This document shows, piece after piece, positions 1 through 6,457 of a DNA stretch of 21,597 nucleotides. The stretch is taken from IMG/VR virus record IMGVR_UViG_3300025418_000027, positions 1 to 21,597 of that record. The stretch is one strand, 5' to 3'. Every line of letters begins with the position of its first letter. The first letter of the stretch is position 1. Position numbers and translations under genes: made by a program. The notes beneath the pieces are model-generated. The model was not told the origin of the DNA. It worked only from the letters and a program-made list of their open reading frames with translations, and ran no database searches. This stretch comes from a virus.

Positions 1-23
1 TGAGCATAGAACTAAGGGAGTAT

Positions 24-275
24 ATGGTCTACCACGTTCCTCCAGAACTGAAAGATTTATACACCCGTGTGAACAAAATGATTGGCACAATTGCAAATGA
101 ACAAGCTATTGCTAAGCAAGCTATGTTCAAGAAAAGAAGAGAGATTGAAGCGAGGGAGAGGGAACTGGCTGATAAAATTTGGTTTAGGACAGCTTCGACT
201 ATAGCGGTGATAATAGTTGCAATTTATATGGCGGGGCTGATGTGGGCAATAAAAGTAATGACTGGGCCTATGTAA
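24..275 (+). CDS. small single-TM phage protein, unknown function
   Basis: An 83-residue protein. The first 60 residues are charged and probably helical (many K/R/E, with an EAREREL-type stretch), and residues about 58-77 form one hydrophobic membrane segment (ASTIAVIIVAIYMAGLMWAI). An AAGGGAG Shine-Dalgarno at 14-20 lies just before the ATG, which supports this start. The end overlaps the next gene by 34 bp, so the two are probably translated together. Its place at the head of a lysis module, and its size with a C-terminal TM, would suit an accessory lysis or membrane protein. I do not recognise the family, and the function is unknown. The first 23 bases before it may hold the end of an upstream gene, but too little is visible to say. 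Confidence 0.7.
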   Translation: MVYHVPPELKDLYTRVNKMIGTIANEQAIAKQAMFKKRREIEARERELADKIWFRTASTIAVIIVAIYMAGLMWAIKVMTGPM

Positions 276-436
276 TAACGATAATCATATTGGCGTTGTT
301 GTTTGTTCTGGTGCTTCCCATTCTAGGTCTTTTGTATATGGATGTGCGTCAAGAGCGCATATTGTTGCAGGCAGACATAAAGCGGATTGAAAAGCTGAAG
401 AAAGAAATGGAACGGCAAAAGGAAAAAAGTGAATGA
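242..436 (+). CDS. small membrane protein with coiled-coil tail (GTG start)
   Basis: A 64-residue protein starting at GTG, with a G-rich stretch (GGGG around 232-235) upstream as a plausible ribosome site. Residues about 9-33 are strongly hydrophobic (YVITIIILALLFVLVLPILGLLY) and are followed by a charged, heptad-like helix (residues about 36-62) rich in K, E and R. It starts inside the preceding gene and its TGA overlaps the next ATG as ATGA, which points to translational coupling. The one-TM plus cytoplasmic coiled-coil layout is seen in small phage lysis or holin-accessory proteins, but no family is recognised. The role is inferred from position only. Confidence 0.65.
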   Translation: MGNKSNDWAYVITIIILALLFVLVLPILGLLYMDVRQERILLQADIKRIEKLKKEMERQKEKSE

Positions 437-666
437 GAATATGCGCTTTATTGATTTTATTATTAGCGGGGTGTCAAGACCGTTACCGCTATTTTTGCCA
501 AGATCCTGATAACTTTGGTGCGCCTCAGTGTCAGCATCCACGTTGTGAGTTCACCCAAGATTGTCCAGAATATTTAGTTGCACCTGTATTGGAGAAGAAA
601 ATTGAAGGAATTACTACTGCTCCTGTTAACCCCCAACCCCAATCAGGAACGACTAACTGCCGATGA
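433..666 (+). CDS. small phage lipoprotein with RYRYxCQDP-type motif
   Basis: A 77-residue protein with a short signal peptide ending in a lipobox L-A-G-C, where Cys14 would be the lipidated residue. The next residues, CQDRYRYFCQDPDN, followed by regularly spaced cysteines (PQCQHPRCEF, DCPEYL), match a small conserved protein I recall from many aquatic podoviruses, where the motif reads RYRYPCQDP. The mature part is short and Cys-rich, so disulfides in the periplasm are possible. It couples to the upstream gene by ATGA. Its 3' end overlaps the following gene in another frame by about 65 bp. The function is not established; the lysis-gene setting is suggestive only. Confidence 0.75.
   Translation: MRICALLILLLAGCQDRYRYFCQDPDNFGAPQCQHPRCEFTQDCPEYLVAPVLEKKIEGITTAPVNPQPQSGTTNCR
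591..604 (+). promoter_or_regulatory. RBS deciding a TTG start
   Basis: GGAG at 591-594 lies seven bases before TTG at 602-604, inside the end of the upstream lipoprotein gene. No ATG or GTG is available in this frame before the conserved ARTRSF block, so this site decides the start of the holin candidate. Confidence 0.5.
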
Positions 667-1063
667 AATAGAAGCCCGTACAAGGTCTTTTGTTATCGTT
701 GTGGTAACACTGATACTATTTTTCATAGTAGTTACCCTAATATATAGCGTAATGTTTGTGTCTCAGCCAATCAAGGCTATGGCTCCAATTGATCAAGCAT
801 TTACCAAGATGCTTAATGACATTGTGCTTCTTATCGTAGGAGGCATAGGCGGCATTATGACTAAAGGCTTAACAAATGAGGCTACCGCTATGATGAACAA
901 CGTTAAATCTGGCAAAGATGCTTATGTAGCTCCTCCTGTTAAAGAAATTGTTATGGGTCCAGCCACGGGTTGGACAGCGCCCCCAGCGCCTACCAGCGGT
1001 CCTGTTTTAGAGGCAGATCATGAGCGTGAGCGTATGGCACAAGCGAGGGCAGAAAATGTTTAG
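602..1063 (+). CDS. putative holin or membrane protein, TTG start
   Basis: The reading frame has no ATG near its beginning. The best start is TTG at 602, because GGAG at 591-594 sits seven bases upstream; a TTG at 578 is also in frame but has no clear ribosome site. The 153-residue product has the segment ERLTADEIEARTRSF, then a strong membrane helix (about residues 30-53), then a second hydrophobic, glycine-rich stretch (DIVLLIVGGIGGIMTKG, about 72-90), and a proline-rich polar tail. The DExxARTRSF block followed by a TM is familiar from unannotated proteins beside the RYRYPCQDP lipoprotein in aquatic phages. Two hydrophobic segments just before the Rz/Rz1 and endolysin genes make it the best holin candidate here, but this is inference. 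Confidence 0.65.
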   Translation: MKELLLLLLTPNPNQERLTADEIEARTRSFVIVVVTLILFFIVVTLIYSVMFVSQPIKAMAPIDQAFTKMLNDIVLLIVGGIGGIMTKGLTNEATAMMNNVKSGKDAYVAPPVKEIVMGPATGWTAPPAPTSGPVLEADHERERMAQARAENV

Positions 1064-1529
1064 TTTATTTAATCCCTGGGTTATTATTGGAGCTATTGCA
1101 ACTTTTATAGGAGTGTACTTTTATGGACATCATGCAGGCTATCAACAACGTGTTGACGAAGATCAAGCAGAAATTATCAGACTTAATGGCGAAGCTCGCG
1201 CAAAAGAAGCAGAGTTAAACCAGAAAATTGCAACCGCAACGACTGCTCTAAGAAAGGCGAAAGATGATATTAAAACCCAGCAATCTAGTCTTAATGCTCG
1301 CGCTGACTCTGGCGAGTTGCGGTTACCTCAAACCTCCTGTGGTGTATCAGCCAATTCAAGTACCGCCTCTCAGCCTGGAAATTCAACCAATGAATCCGAA
1401 TCTGAGCGACAGACTGTCAAAGAGCTTATCGCCATCGCAACAGACGGCGACACAGCCATCCTCTCCCTCAACGCCTGTATCCAGCAATACAACAGCGTCA
1501 GAGAAACGGTAAACAAGGGGGTCAAATGA
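1056..1529 (+). CDS. Rz-like inner-membrane spanin
   Basis: The 157-residue product starts at ATG 1056, with GAGG about eight bases upstream. An in-frame ATG at 1020 would only prepend a polar stretch before the membrane anchor and is less likely. Residues about 3-23 are a single N-terminal membrane helix. They are followed by a charged alpha-helical region (about 30-75, with EIIRLNGEARAKEAELNQK-like heptads) and a polar Ser/Asn-rich part. This is the usual i-spanin plan (type II anchor with periplasmic coiled coil). It would join an outer-membrane lipoprotein partner and fuse the two membranes in the last step of lysis. An Rz1-like ORF lies inside this gene in a different frame, and the endolysin starts four bases before its stop, which strongly supports the assignment. 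Confidence 0.85.
   Translation: MFSLFNPWVIIGAIATFIGVYFYGHHAGYQQRVDEDQAEIIRLNGEARAKEAELNQKIATATTALRKAKDDIKTQQSSLNARADSGELRLPQTSCGVSANSSTASQPGNSTNESESERQTVKELIAIATDGDTAILSLNACIQQYNSVRETVNKGVK
1264..1512 (+). CDS. Rz1-like outer-membrane lipoprotein spanin, embedded in Rz
   Basis: An 82-residue protein encoded wholly inside the Rz gene in the +1 frame. The signal peptide MILKPSNLVLMLALTLASC ends in a lipobox L-A-S-C, with Cys19 as the lipidation site. The mature part is short and proline/serine-rich (KPPVVYQPIQVPP), as expected for Rz1 o-spanins. AAAGG at 1253-1257 lies six bases before the ATG. Nested Rz/Rz1 pairs are known in lambda. Here the whole Rz1 frame, signal peptide included, fits inside Rz. 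Together the two proteins would form the periplasm-spanning complex. Confidence 0.85.
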   Translation: MILKPSNLVLMLALTLASCGYLKPPVVYQPIQVPPLSLEIQPMNPNLSDRLSKSLSPSQQTATQPSSPSTPVSSNTTASEKR

Positions 1530-2122
1530 TCAGCCCAGAAAAGCTCCACGCCCTTGGGATTGGTTCAGAATGGTCTGAGCCACTTACCACTACTTTTGCA
1601 ACTTTTGGCATAGACGATCTTAACAAACAGGCCGCTTTTATTGGCCAATGCTCCCACGAATGCAACAAGTTTAAAACGTTAGAAGAAAACCTAAATTACA
1701 AAGCCGCAACGCTTGAAAAACTATTTGGGCATAAGTTTAAACCTGAAGAAATAGCGCTTTATGCTGGTAATCCAGTCAAGATTGCTAACAGGATTTACTC
1801 TAATCGTATGGGCAATCGGGACGAGGCAAGCGGAGATGGCTGGCTTTATCACGGCCGTGGGTGCATACAGTTGACTGGACACGATAATTACTGGCATTTT
1901 AGTCAGGCTGTAAACAAAGACTTTACAAAAGACCCGCAACAAGTTGCACTTCCAATGTACGCCGCTTTATCTGGAGGATGGTTTTGGAAGACCCACGGAT
2001 GTAATGAATTGGCAGAGGCCAAGAATTGGGAAGGCTTGACAAAGCGCATTAATGGTGGCACTTTTGGACTTAATGAACGTATTGAATTAACTCAGCGTGC
2101 CCTTGCTGTTTTGGGTGGATAA
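1526..2122 (+). CDS. GH19-family endolysin (chitinase-like lysozyme)
   Basis: A 198-residue glycoside hydrolase family 19 enzyme that would cleave the glycan strands of peptidoglycan at the end of infection. The catalytic region is clear: QCSHECNKFKTLEENLNY holds the probable proton donor Glu45 and the second acidic residue Glu53/54, and the GH19 signature appears as YHGRGCIQLTGHDNY (about residues 109-123). The C-terminal TKRINGG is also typical of phage GH19 lysozymes. The length matches single-domain phage enzymes, with no peptidoglycan-binding module. No signal peptide is seen, so export would rely on a holin. Its ATG overlaps the end of Rz (ATGA), which puts it in the lysis operon. Its stop overlaps the next ATG as TAATG. 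Confidence 0.93.
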   Translation: MISPEKLHALGIGSEWSEPLTTTFATFGIDDLNKQAAFIGQCSHECNKFKTLEENLNYKAATLEKLFGHKFKPEEIALYAGNPVKIANRIYSNRMGNRDEASGDGWLYHGRGCIQLTGHDNYWHFSQAVNKDFTKDPQQVALPMYAALSGGWFWKTHGCNELAEAKNWEGLTKRINGGTFGLNERIELTQRALAVLGG

Positions 2123-2823
2123 TGAGAAAATCAAAACGTAAACCTAAAAATGAACCAATGTGTAACGCAAAACCAGAAGCTCCAATTTTAACCCATTCAT
2201 TAGATGTTGGGCATTACTTCACGTCTGTTGTTTATTCAAAAGAAAAGCCAGAATTTTTAGATGCCGTCAAAGCTGTTACTGACGAGCACCTTGCAATTGT
2301 CAAAGCTAACGAAAAGCTGGATGAAATATATCCTGTTAGGATGACTAACAACATATATGCTGATCCGCGTTTGGCTGAGTTTATTCAATTTGTAGGCAAT
2401 CAATCTTGGTTTATTTTGTTTAACCAGGGTTATAAGATGCAACAAATGAGTACTGTTATTGAGTCTATGTGGTGTCAAGAACACCATAAACACTCACTAA
2501 TGGAGCAACATACACATACAAATCCAGTGCAAGTCGTTGGGTTTTACTTTATTGAATGTCCTGAGAATTGCTCAAACTTGGTATTTCATGACCCAAGGGC
2601 GGGGAAAGTTCAAGCAAGTTTGCCTGAAAATGATCCTAAGTTTATAACCCCAGCAAGTAACAATGTTGGATTTATACCCAAGCCTGGGATGTTTTTTTTC
2701 ACAAATGCTTGGTTAGCGCACTCGTTTTCTAGGCACGCATCTGAGTTACCAATTCGGTTTATACATTTCAACATGGAAGTTCGGCCAACAATGTTAGCGC
2801 CTGCACAGGTTGAGATAGTGTGA
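2122..2823 (+). CDS. 2OG-Fe(II) oxygenase family protein
   Basis: A 233-residue protein whose C-terminal half has the layout of the phage 2-oxoglutarate/Fe(II) oxygenases of the 2OG-FeII_Oxy_5 type. His130-Thr-His132 is followed by a beta strand (VVGFYFI), then LVFHDPR, then a second metal ligand His200 in NAWLAHSF, then Arg212 in LPIRFIHFN, which would bind 2-oxoglutarate. The first 100 residues are not recognised. Such enzymes hydroxylate protein or small-molecule substrates; the substrate here is unknown. The gene overlaps the endolysin stop by one base and directly precedes structural genes, so modification of a virion or host-surface component is possible but unproven. Proteins of this type are frequent in aquatic phages. 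Confidence 0.82.
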   Translation: MRKSKRKPKNEPMCNAKPEAPILTHSLDVGHYFTSVVYSKEKPEFLDAVKAVTDEHLAIVKANEKLDEIYPVRMTNNIYADPRLAEFIQFVGNQSWFILFNQGYKMQQMSTVIESMWCQEHHKHSLMEQHTHTNPVQVVGFYFIECPENCSNLVFHDPRAGKVQASLPENDPKFITPASNNVGFIPKPGMFFFTNAWLAHSFSRHASELPIRFIHFNMEVRPTMLAPAQVEIV

Positions 2824-3038
2824 AGTACAGAATAAGATTTAATAAGTCTAGGGGTCAGCCAGGACGCGGTACGTTGGACCATGTTTGGCGGCTTTTTGAG
2901 GGCGATAAAGAGTATTTGGTTAAGCACGTCAAAATAAATGTCCCATCTTATAGTGAGCGTGAAGGTGAAGATTGGAATATGTGTTGTGACGGTGCGTTAA
3001 AGTTAGACAGAGAAACATCCACTGCGATCATTGAATAA
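2820..3038 (+). CDS. conserved small phage protein (GTG start)
   Basis: A 72-residue, charged, soluble protein starting at GTG, which overlaps the upstream TGA (GTGTGA). The beginning MKYRIRFNKSRGQPGRGT, the segment DHVWRLFEGDKEYLVK and the end LDRETSTAIIE resemble a small unannotated protein I recall from aquatic podoviruses, usually just before the large tail protein as here. It has no membrane segment or signal peptide. The stop overlaps the next ATG (TAATG). The function is unknown; position suggests a tail-assembly or structural accessory role. Confidence 0.75.
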   Translation: MKYRIRFNKSRGQPGRGTLDHVWRLFEGDKEYLVKHVKINVPSYSEREGEDWNMCCDGALKLDRETSTAIIE

Positions 3039-5110
3039 TGTCATTTTTAAAGCTTGTTTTCAAACCTGGGGTTAACAGGGAAAAGACTCAATATGCTACA
3101 GAGGGTGGGTGGTATTCGAGCCAGCTTGTGCGTTTTCGAGAGGGTTTTCCTGAAAAGATAGGCGGCTGGACACAATATTCAATCAATACATTTCAAGGTG
3201 TTTGCCGTTCTCTTTGGAATTGGTTTACGTTTAACAACATTAGCTATATTGGCGTTGGTACAAATCTAAAGTTTTATATTACCTTTGGCAATCTTTATTA
3301 CGATATTACTCCCATTCGTGCAGTTAACACGCTAACAAATCCTTTTGCAACGACAAGCGGCAAAACTTCGGTGGTGGTTACAGATGCTAACGGAGGATTT
3401 TCAATTAATGATTTTGTTACTTTCTCTGGCGCATCGGCTGTAGGCGGTCTTACGCTAAACGGAACGTATCAAGTTGCAATCGTATTGTCAGGTACTACTT
3501 ATACGATTAATGCGGCTACGGCGGCCAGTAGTAGTGCAACAGGAGGCGGTACAGTTACGGCCTCTTATCAACTCAATACAGGGCCAGAATACGAAGTTGC
3601 ATTTAATGGATGGGGCGCTGGTGCATGGGGTGGAGGAACATGGGGTAATGGTAGTACGACTCTCCAGTCTCTTCAGATATGGAATCAATACAACTATGGC
3701 CAGGATTTGATCTATGGTCCTAGAGGCCAAGGTCTTTATTATTGGACAGCTTCTAATGGAACTGGAACGCCAGGTGTTAATTTAAACTCTCTTGGCGGAA
3801 CGGTTACGATCTCAATAGGTACACCAGCTCTTATTGTTTCTAGCTTAAATTTGCCAACAGGAAGCTCAGTCACATTTGCAACAACTGGCGCTTTACCTAC
3901 TGGTCTTAGTACGGGCACGCAGTATTATGTAATTAACGCGTCAGGCACACAGTTTAATGTGTCTTTGACTCAAAACGGCGCACCTGTTGCTACGTCAGGC
4001 ACACAATCAGGAACGCAGTCTATTGCGATACTAGGAGACGTGCCTACCTTACAAAATAACATTGTTGTTTCTGATTCTTCTAGGTTTGTAATTGTATTTG
4101 GTTGCAACAATATTGGTTCAACGACTATGAATCCTATGTTGATTCGTTGGTCAGACCAGGCTAATCCTTATGTTTGGTATCCATCTATTACCAACCAAGC
4201 TGGTGGTCAAACACTATCTCATGGATCTCAGATTGTGACGGTTATTCAGACTCGTCAAGAGATTTTGGCTATTACAGATGCGGCCGTTTATTCTGTACAG
4301 TATGTTGGTCCTCCTTTTGTGTGGAGCACTCAGCTTATGGGTGAAAATGTATCCATCATGGGACCAAATGCGGCAACGCTTGCGGCTGGTGTTGTGTACT
4401 GGATGGGGCGAGATAAGTTCTATATGTATACAGGTCAGGTTATGACTTTGCCATCGGACCTGCGTAGGTTTGTATTTCAAAACATAAATCAAAACCAAGC
4501 TCAACAAGTTTATGCCAGTACGTCTGAGGCTTTTAATGAAATTTGGTGGTTTTATGTTTCAGGATCAGGAACTAGGATTAATGCCTATGTAGTTTATAAC
4601 TATATTGACAAGATTTGGTATTATGGATCATTGGCTAGGACAGCATGGTTAGATACGGGATTGCAATCCAGCCCAGTTGCGGCCACATATAACGGCTACC
4701 TTGTTAACCAGGAAAGCGGTGTTGATGACAATGAGACGGGTACTCCAGCGGCCATAGATTCTTACATTATTTCATCCGAGATTGATATTGCACAAGCGCA
4801 GGGTGAGCGCTTTGCTTTTGTAGATAAAATGCTTCCAGATGTAACGTTCACTGGTTCTACGGCTGGTACAACGCCGCAAGCTACGATGACGATATATCCA
4901 TTAACAAACATGGGTTCAGGTGTAGGCACGCCAAACTCGCCGCAAGTTAACTATATAGCGTCTGTAAACCTTACCGAAGAATTTACAGGATATGTGTATG
5001 TTCGCATTAGAGGCCGTCAATTGATTGTCAAGATGGAATCCAACAAGATTGGAACCCAATGGCAATTAGGTACACCTTTGATGAGCATTAGACCAGATGG
5101 CAGAAGATGA
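3038..5110 (+). CDS. large tail/nozzle-like structural protein
   Basis: A 690-residue beta-rich protein. The N-terminus (residues about 8-43: VNREKTQYATEGGWYSSQLV, then RFREGFPEKIGGW) matches the opening of phage packaged-DNA stabilisation / tail-nozzle proteins (P22 gp10-like or T7 gp12-like), where a short phrase with YxSxGxW and LVRxxxG...IGGW recurs. Two Ser/Thr/Gly-rich modules appear inserted: about residues 98-182 (VTFSGA, GTYQV, YTINAATAA) and about 250-332 (LPTGLSTGTQYYV). Both resemble repeat-like beta modules that are common in these tail proteins. The rest (residues 335-690) contains aromatic-rich propeller-like strands (NPYVWYPS, EIWWFYVSG). It probably forms part of the tail tube or nozzle below the portal. 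The exact class (gp10 or gp12) is uncertain. Confidence 0.78.
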   Translation: MSFLKLVFKPGVNREKTQYATEGGWYSSQLVRFREGFPEKIGGWTQYSINTFQGVCRSLWNWFTFNNISYIGVGTNLKFYITFGNLYYDITPIRAVNTLTNPFATTSGKTSVVVTDANGGFSINDFVTFSGASAVGGLTLNGTYQVAIVLSGTTYTINAATAASSSATGGGTVTASYQLNTGPEYEVAFNGWGAGAWGGGTWGNGSTTLQSLQIWNQYNYGQDLIYGPRGQGLYYWTASNGTGTPGVNLNSLGGTVTISIGTPALIVSSLNLPTGSSVTFATTGALPTGLSTGTQYYVINASGTQFNVSLTQNGAPVATSGTQSGTQSIAILGDVPTLQNNIVVSDSSRFVIVFGCNNIGSTTMNPMLIRWSDQANPYVWYPSITNQAGGQTLSHGSQIVTVIQTRQEILAITDAAVYSVQYVGPPFVWSTQLMGENVSIMGPNAATLAAGVVYWMGRDKFYMYTGQVMTLPSDLRRFVFQNINQNQAQQVYASTSEAFNEIWWFYVSGSGTRINAYVVYNYIDKIWYYGSLARTAWLDTGLQSSPVAATYNGYLVNQESGVDDNETGTPAAIDSYIISSEIDIAQAQGERFAFVDKMLPDVTFTGSTAGTTPQATMTIYPLTNMGSGVGTPNSPQVNYIASVNLTEEFTGYVYVRIRGRQLIVKMESNKIGTQWQLGTPLMSIRPDGRR

Positions 5111-5286
5111 TACCCAATAACCCAGCCCCTCCTAATTTGCCGCTTGCGCCGACACCCTATTCTAATGAATGGATGAATCAGTTCGAGAAGATATTACAGT
5201 TGTACTTTTCTCAACTTAATGCAACAAATACTGCTTCATTGGCTCAAATATCAACAAATCAAACATTAATCTGGTTGGAGACTTAA
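5107..5286 (+). CDS. 59-aa phage protein between tail genes
   Basis: The ORF starts with ATGA overlap of the upstream stop and ends in TAATG overlap with the next ATG, so it fills the gap exactly. The product begins MIPNNPAPPNLPLAPTPYS and continues EWMNQFEKILQLYFSQLNA. The proline-rich start followed by a short amphipathic helix (YxxxxMNQFxxxLxLYFxQL) resembles a tiny conserved protein in related podoviruses that usually reads PYxxxYMxQxxNxLRLFFNQL. It is too short for many gene callers. The helix and the position between structural genes suggest a small virion component or chaperone. The function is unknown. Confidence 0.75.
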   Translation: MIPNNPAPPNLPLAPTPYSNEWMNQFEKILQLYFSQLNATNTASLAQISTNQTLIWLET

Positions 5287-5624
5287 TGGCTAATTATCAA
5301 AACGTCACCCCCAATCAACTTGCTCAATCGGCTTTGACGGCAAGCTATGTATCTATTTATACGGTTCCTGCAACAGTTAGGGCGTATCTTAAAGATATGG
5401 ATATTTGTAACACAACATCTGGGGCGCTGACAGTTTATGTATCTATTGTTTCTCCATCTGGAACGGCAGGGACTTCAAACGCTATCTTTTATTCAACATC
5501 AGTGCCAGCTTACTCTACCCTGCAATGGACGGGCTCGCAGATTATGTTGCCAGGCGTGACTTTGCAAGCCAAAGGATCAAGTACAGGGTTAACCATAACT
5601 GTTAGCGGTGGGGAGGCAGTATGA
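5286..5624 (+). CDS. small beta-rich virion protein
   Basis: A 112-residue protein with alternating hydrophobic and Ser/Thr/Gly segments. The pattern SIYTVPATVRAYLKDMDICN, then TVYVSIV, then an aromatic-free strand and VPAYSTLQWTG, resembles compact beta-sandwich proteins found beside tail genes in many phages (the phrase YTVPAxxRAYxKDIDICNTT recurs in them). No signal peptide, TM segment or catalytic motif is seen. It joins its neighbours by TAATG and ATGA overlaps, so it belongs to the same structural operon. It may be a decoration or tail-associated protein; the exact role is unknown. Confidence 0.75.
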   Translation: MANYQNVTPNQLAQSALTASYVSIYTVPATVRAYLKDMDICNTTSGALTVYVSIVSPSGTAGTSNAIFYSTSVPAYSTLQWTGSQIMLPGVTLQAKGSSTGLTITVSGGEAV

Positions 5625-6424
5625 TTACGCTATATCCATCACAAGGAAGCTCTTCAAATCCATTAACCGTTTACACAAATAACGAAAATCCGTTGGCTTT
5701 GCCGCCATATTTGCAAGTTTCTCGCGGGCTTGTTACAGGTACTTCGGTAGTTAATATTTATGGGTATCAAAATGCACTACCCAATTCTAGTGCCGCAACT
5801 TATTATCCCGTTTGGGAAAACACTACTGCTTATACATATCCAGGCTCAGCGTCAACAATGTTACTTTGGAGTTCATCTGGATCAGATACAAACGTATCGG
5901 TATTAATTAACGGACTTGATTCAAGCTACAACTTATTGTCAGAAACTTTGACTTTAACCAATGGCACAACAGGTGTAACTACTGCAAATTCATACTTAAG
6001 AATCAATGGAATACAAGTTTCTGGATCGGTTAATGCTGTTGGCACACTCAACTTAGGAAATGCGGGTAAGACCGTTCAGTACGCAGAAATTACTGCTGGG
6101 AATGGTAAAAGCCAAGCCATGATATATACCGTGCCAAACGGATATACGTTTTATCTGACCCGCTCCAATGCTTATTCAAATCAAAACGGAAACACAATTA
6201 ACAACTATTGTAGTTATCGGGTATGGACGCAAAATACAAATGGAATAATTAACATCTTACTCCAAGCGCCATTTACAAATTCGTACCAAACACTTAGGGT
6301 AGCGCCCCGTGCATATGCACAAAAAACTGATATTCAATGGCAAGCCGCTGGCGGTCCGTCTTCTGGAACATCGGCAGTGGGTATTGGTGTAGAAGGTATT
6401 TTAATTGCCACTGGAACGGCTTAA
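5621..6424 (+). CDS. beta-rich structural protein, probable virion component
   Basis: A 267-residue protein rich in Ser, Thr, Asn and Tyr. The N-terminal half has strands around NPLALPPYLQVSRG and a stretch PVWENTTAYTYPGSA. The C-terminal half (about 155-267) repeats the style of the preceding small protein, with AMIYTVPNGYTFYLTRSN, and ends in a glycine-rich tail. A GGGGAGG ribosome site lies just before the ATG, and the gene overlaps the preceding stop as ATGA. The TVPxGxxxYL phrase shared with the previous product suggests that both carry the same beta-sandwich fold. No enzyme motif is visible. It is probably a tail or capsid accessory protein. Confidence 0.75.
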   Translation: MITLYPSQGSSSNPLTVYTNNENPLALPPYLQVSRGLVTGTSVVNIYGYQNALPNSSAATYYPVWENTTAYTYPGSASTMLLWSSSGSDTNVSVLINGLDSSYNLLSETLTLTNGTTGVTTANSYLRINGIQVSGSVNAVGTLNLGNAGKTVQYAEITAGNGKSQAMIYTVPNGYTFYLTRSNAYSNQNGNTINNYCSYRVWTQNTNGIINILLQAPFTNSYQTLRVAPRAYAQKTDIQWQAAGGPSSGTSAVGIGVEGILIATGTA

Positions 6425-6457
6425 ATGTTAAAATTTGACCAAATTTAAGGGGTTATT
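6425..6457 (+). promoter_or_regulatory. intergenic palindrome and strong RBS before the ejection-protein block
   Basis: This is the only clear intergenic gap between the structural and internal-virion genes. It contains AAATTTGACCAAATTT at 6431-6446, an inverted repeat with 7-base arms and a 2-base spacer, followed directly by AAGGGG at 6447-6452, five bases before the ATG at 6458. The palindrome could be an operator-like site; the spacer is too short for a stable hairpin. No convincing -35/-10 pair was seen. Confidence 0.4.

Noticed and set aside
578-601. TTG 578 as the start of the holin candidate
   Set aside because: No purine-rich site lies at the right distance, while TTG 602 has GGAG seven bases upstream.
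1020-1055. Upstream ATG 1020 as the Rz start
   Set aside because: The extra 12 residues are polar and precede the membrane anchor without a ribosome site, while ATG 1056 has GAGG about eight bases upstream and places the anchor at the N-terminus.
2467-2492. His-rich segment WCQEHHKH of the oxygenase as a zinc site
   Set aside because: It lies before the expected HxH of the oxygenase fold, and no matching second cluster supports a separate metal site.
3474-3730. Overlapping plus- and minus-strand frames inside the tail gene
   Set aside because: They are shadows of the Ser/Thr/Gly-rich module, with no ribosome sites and no protein-like features.
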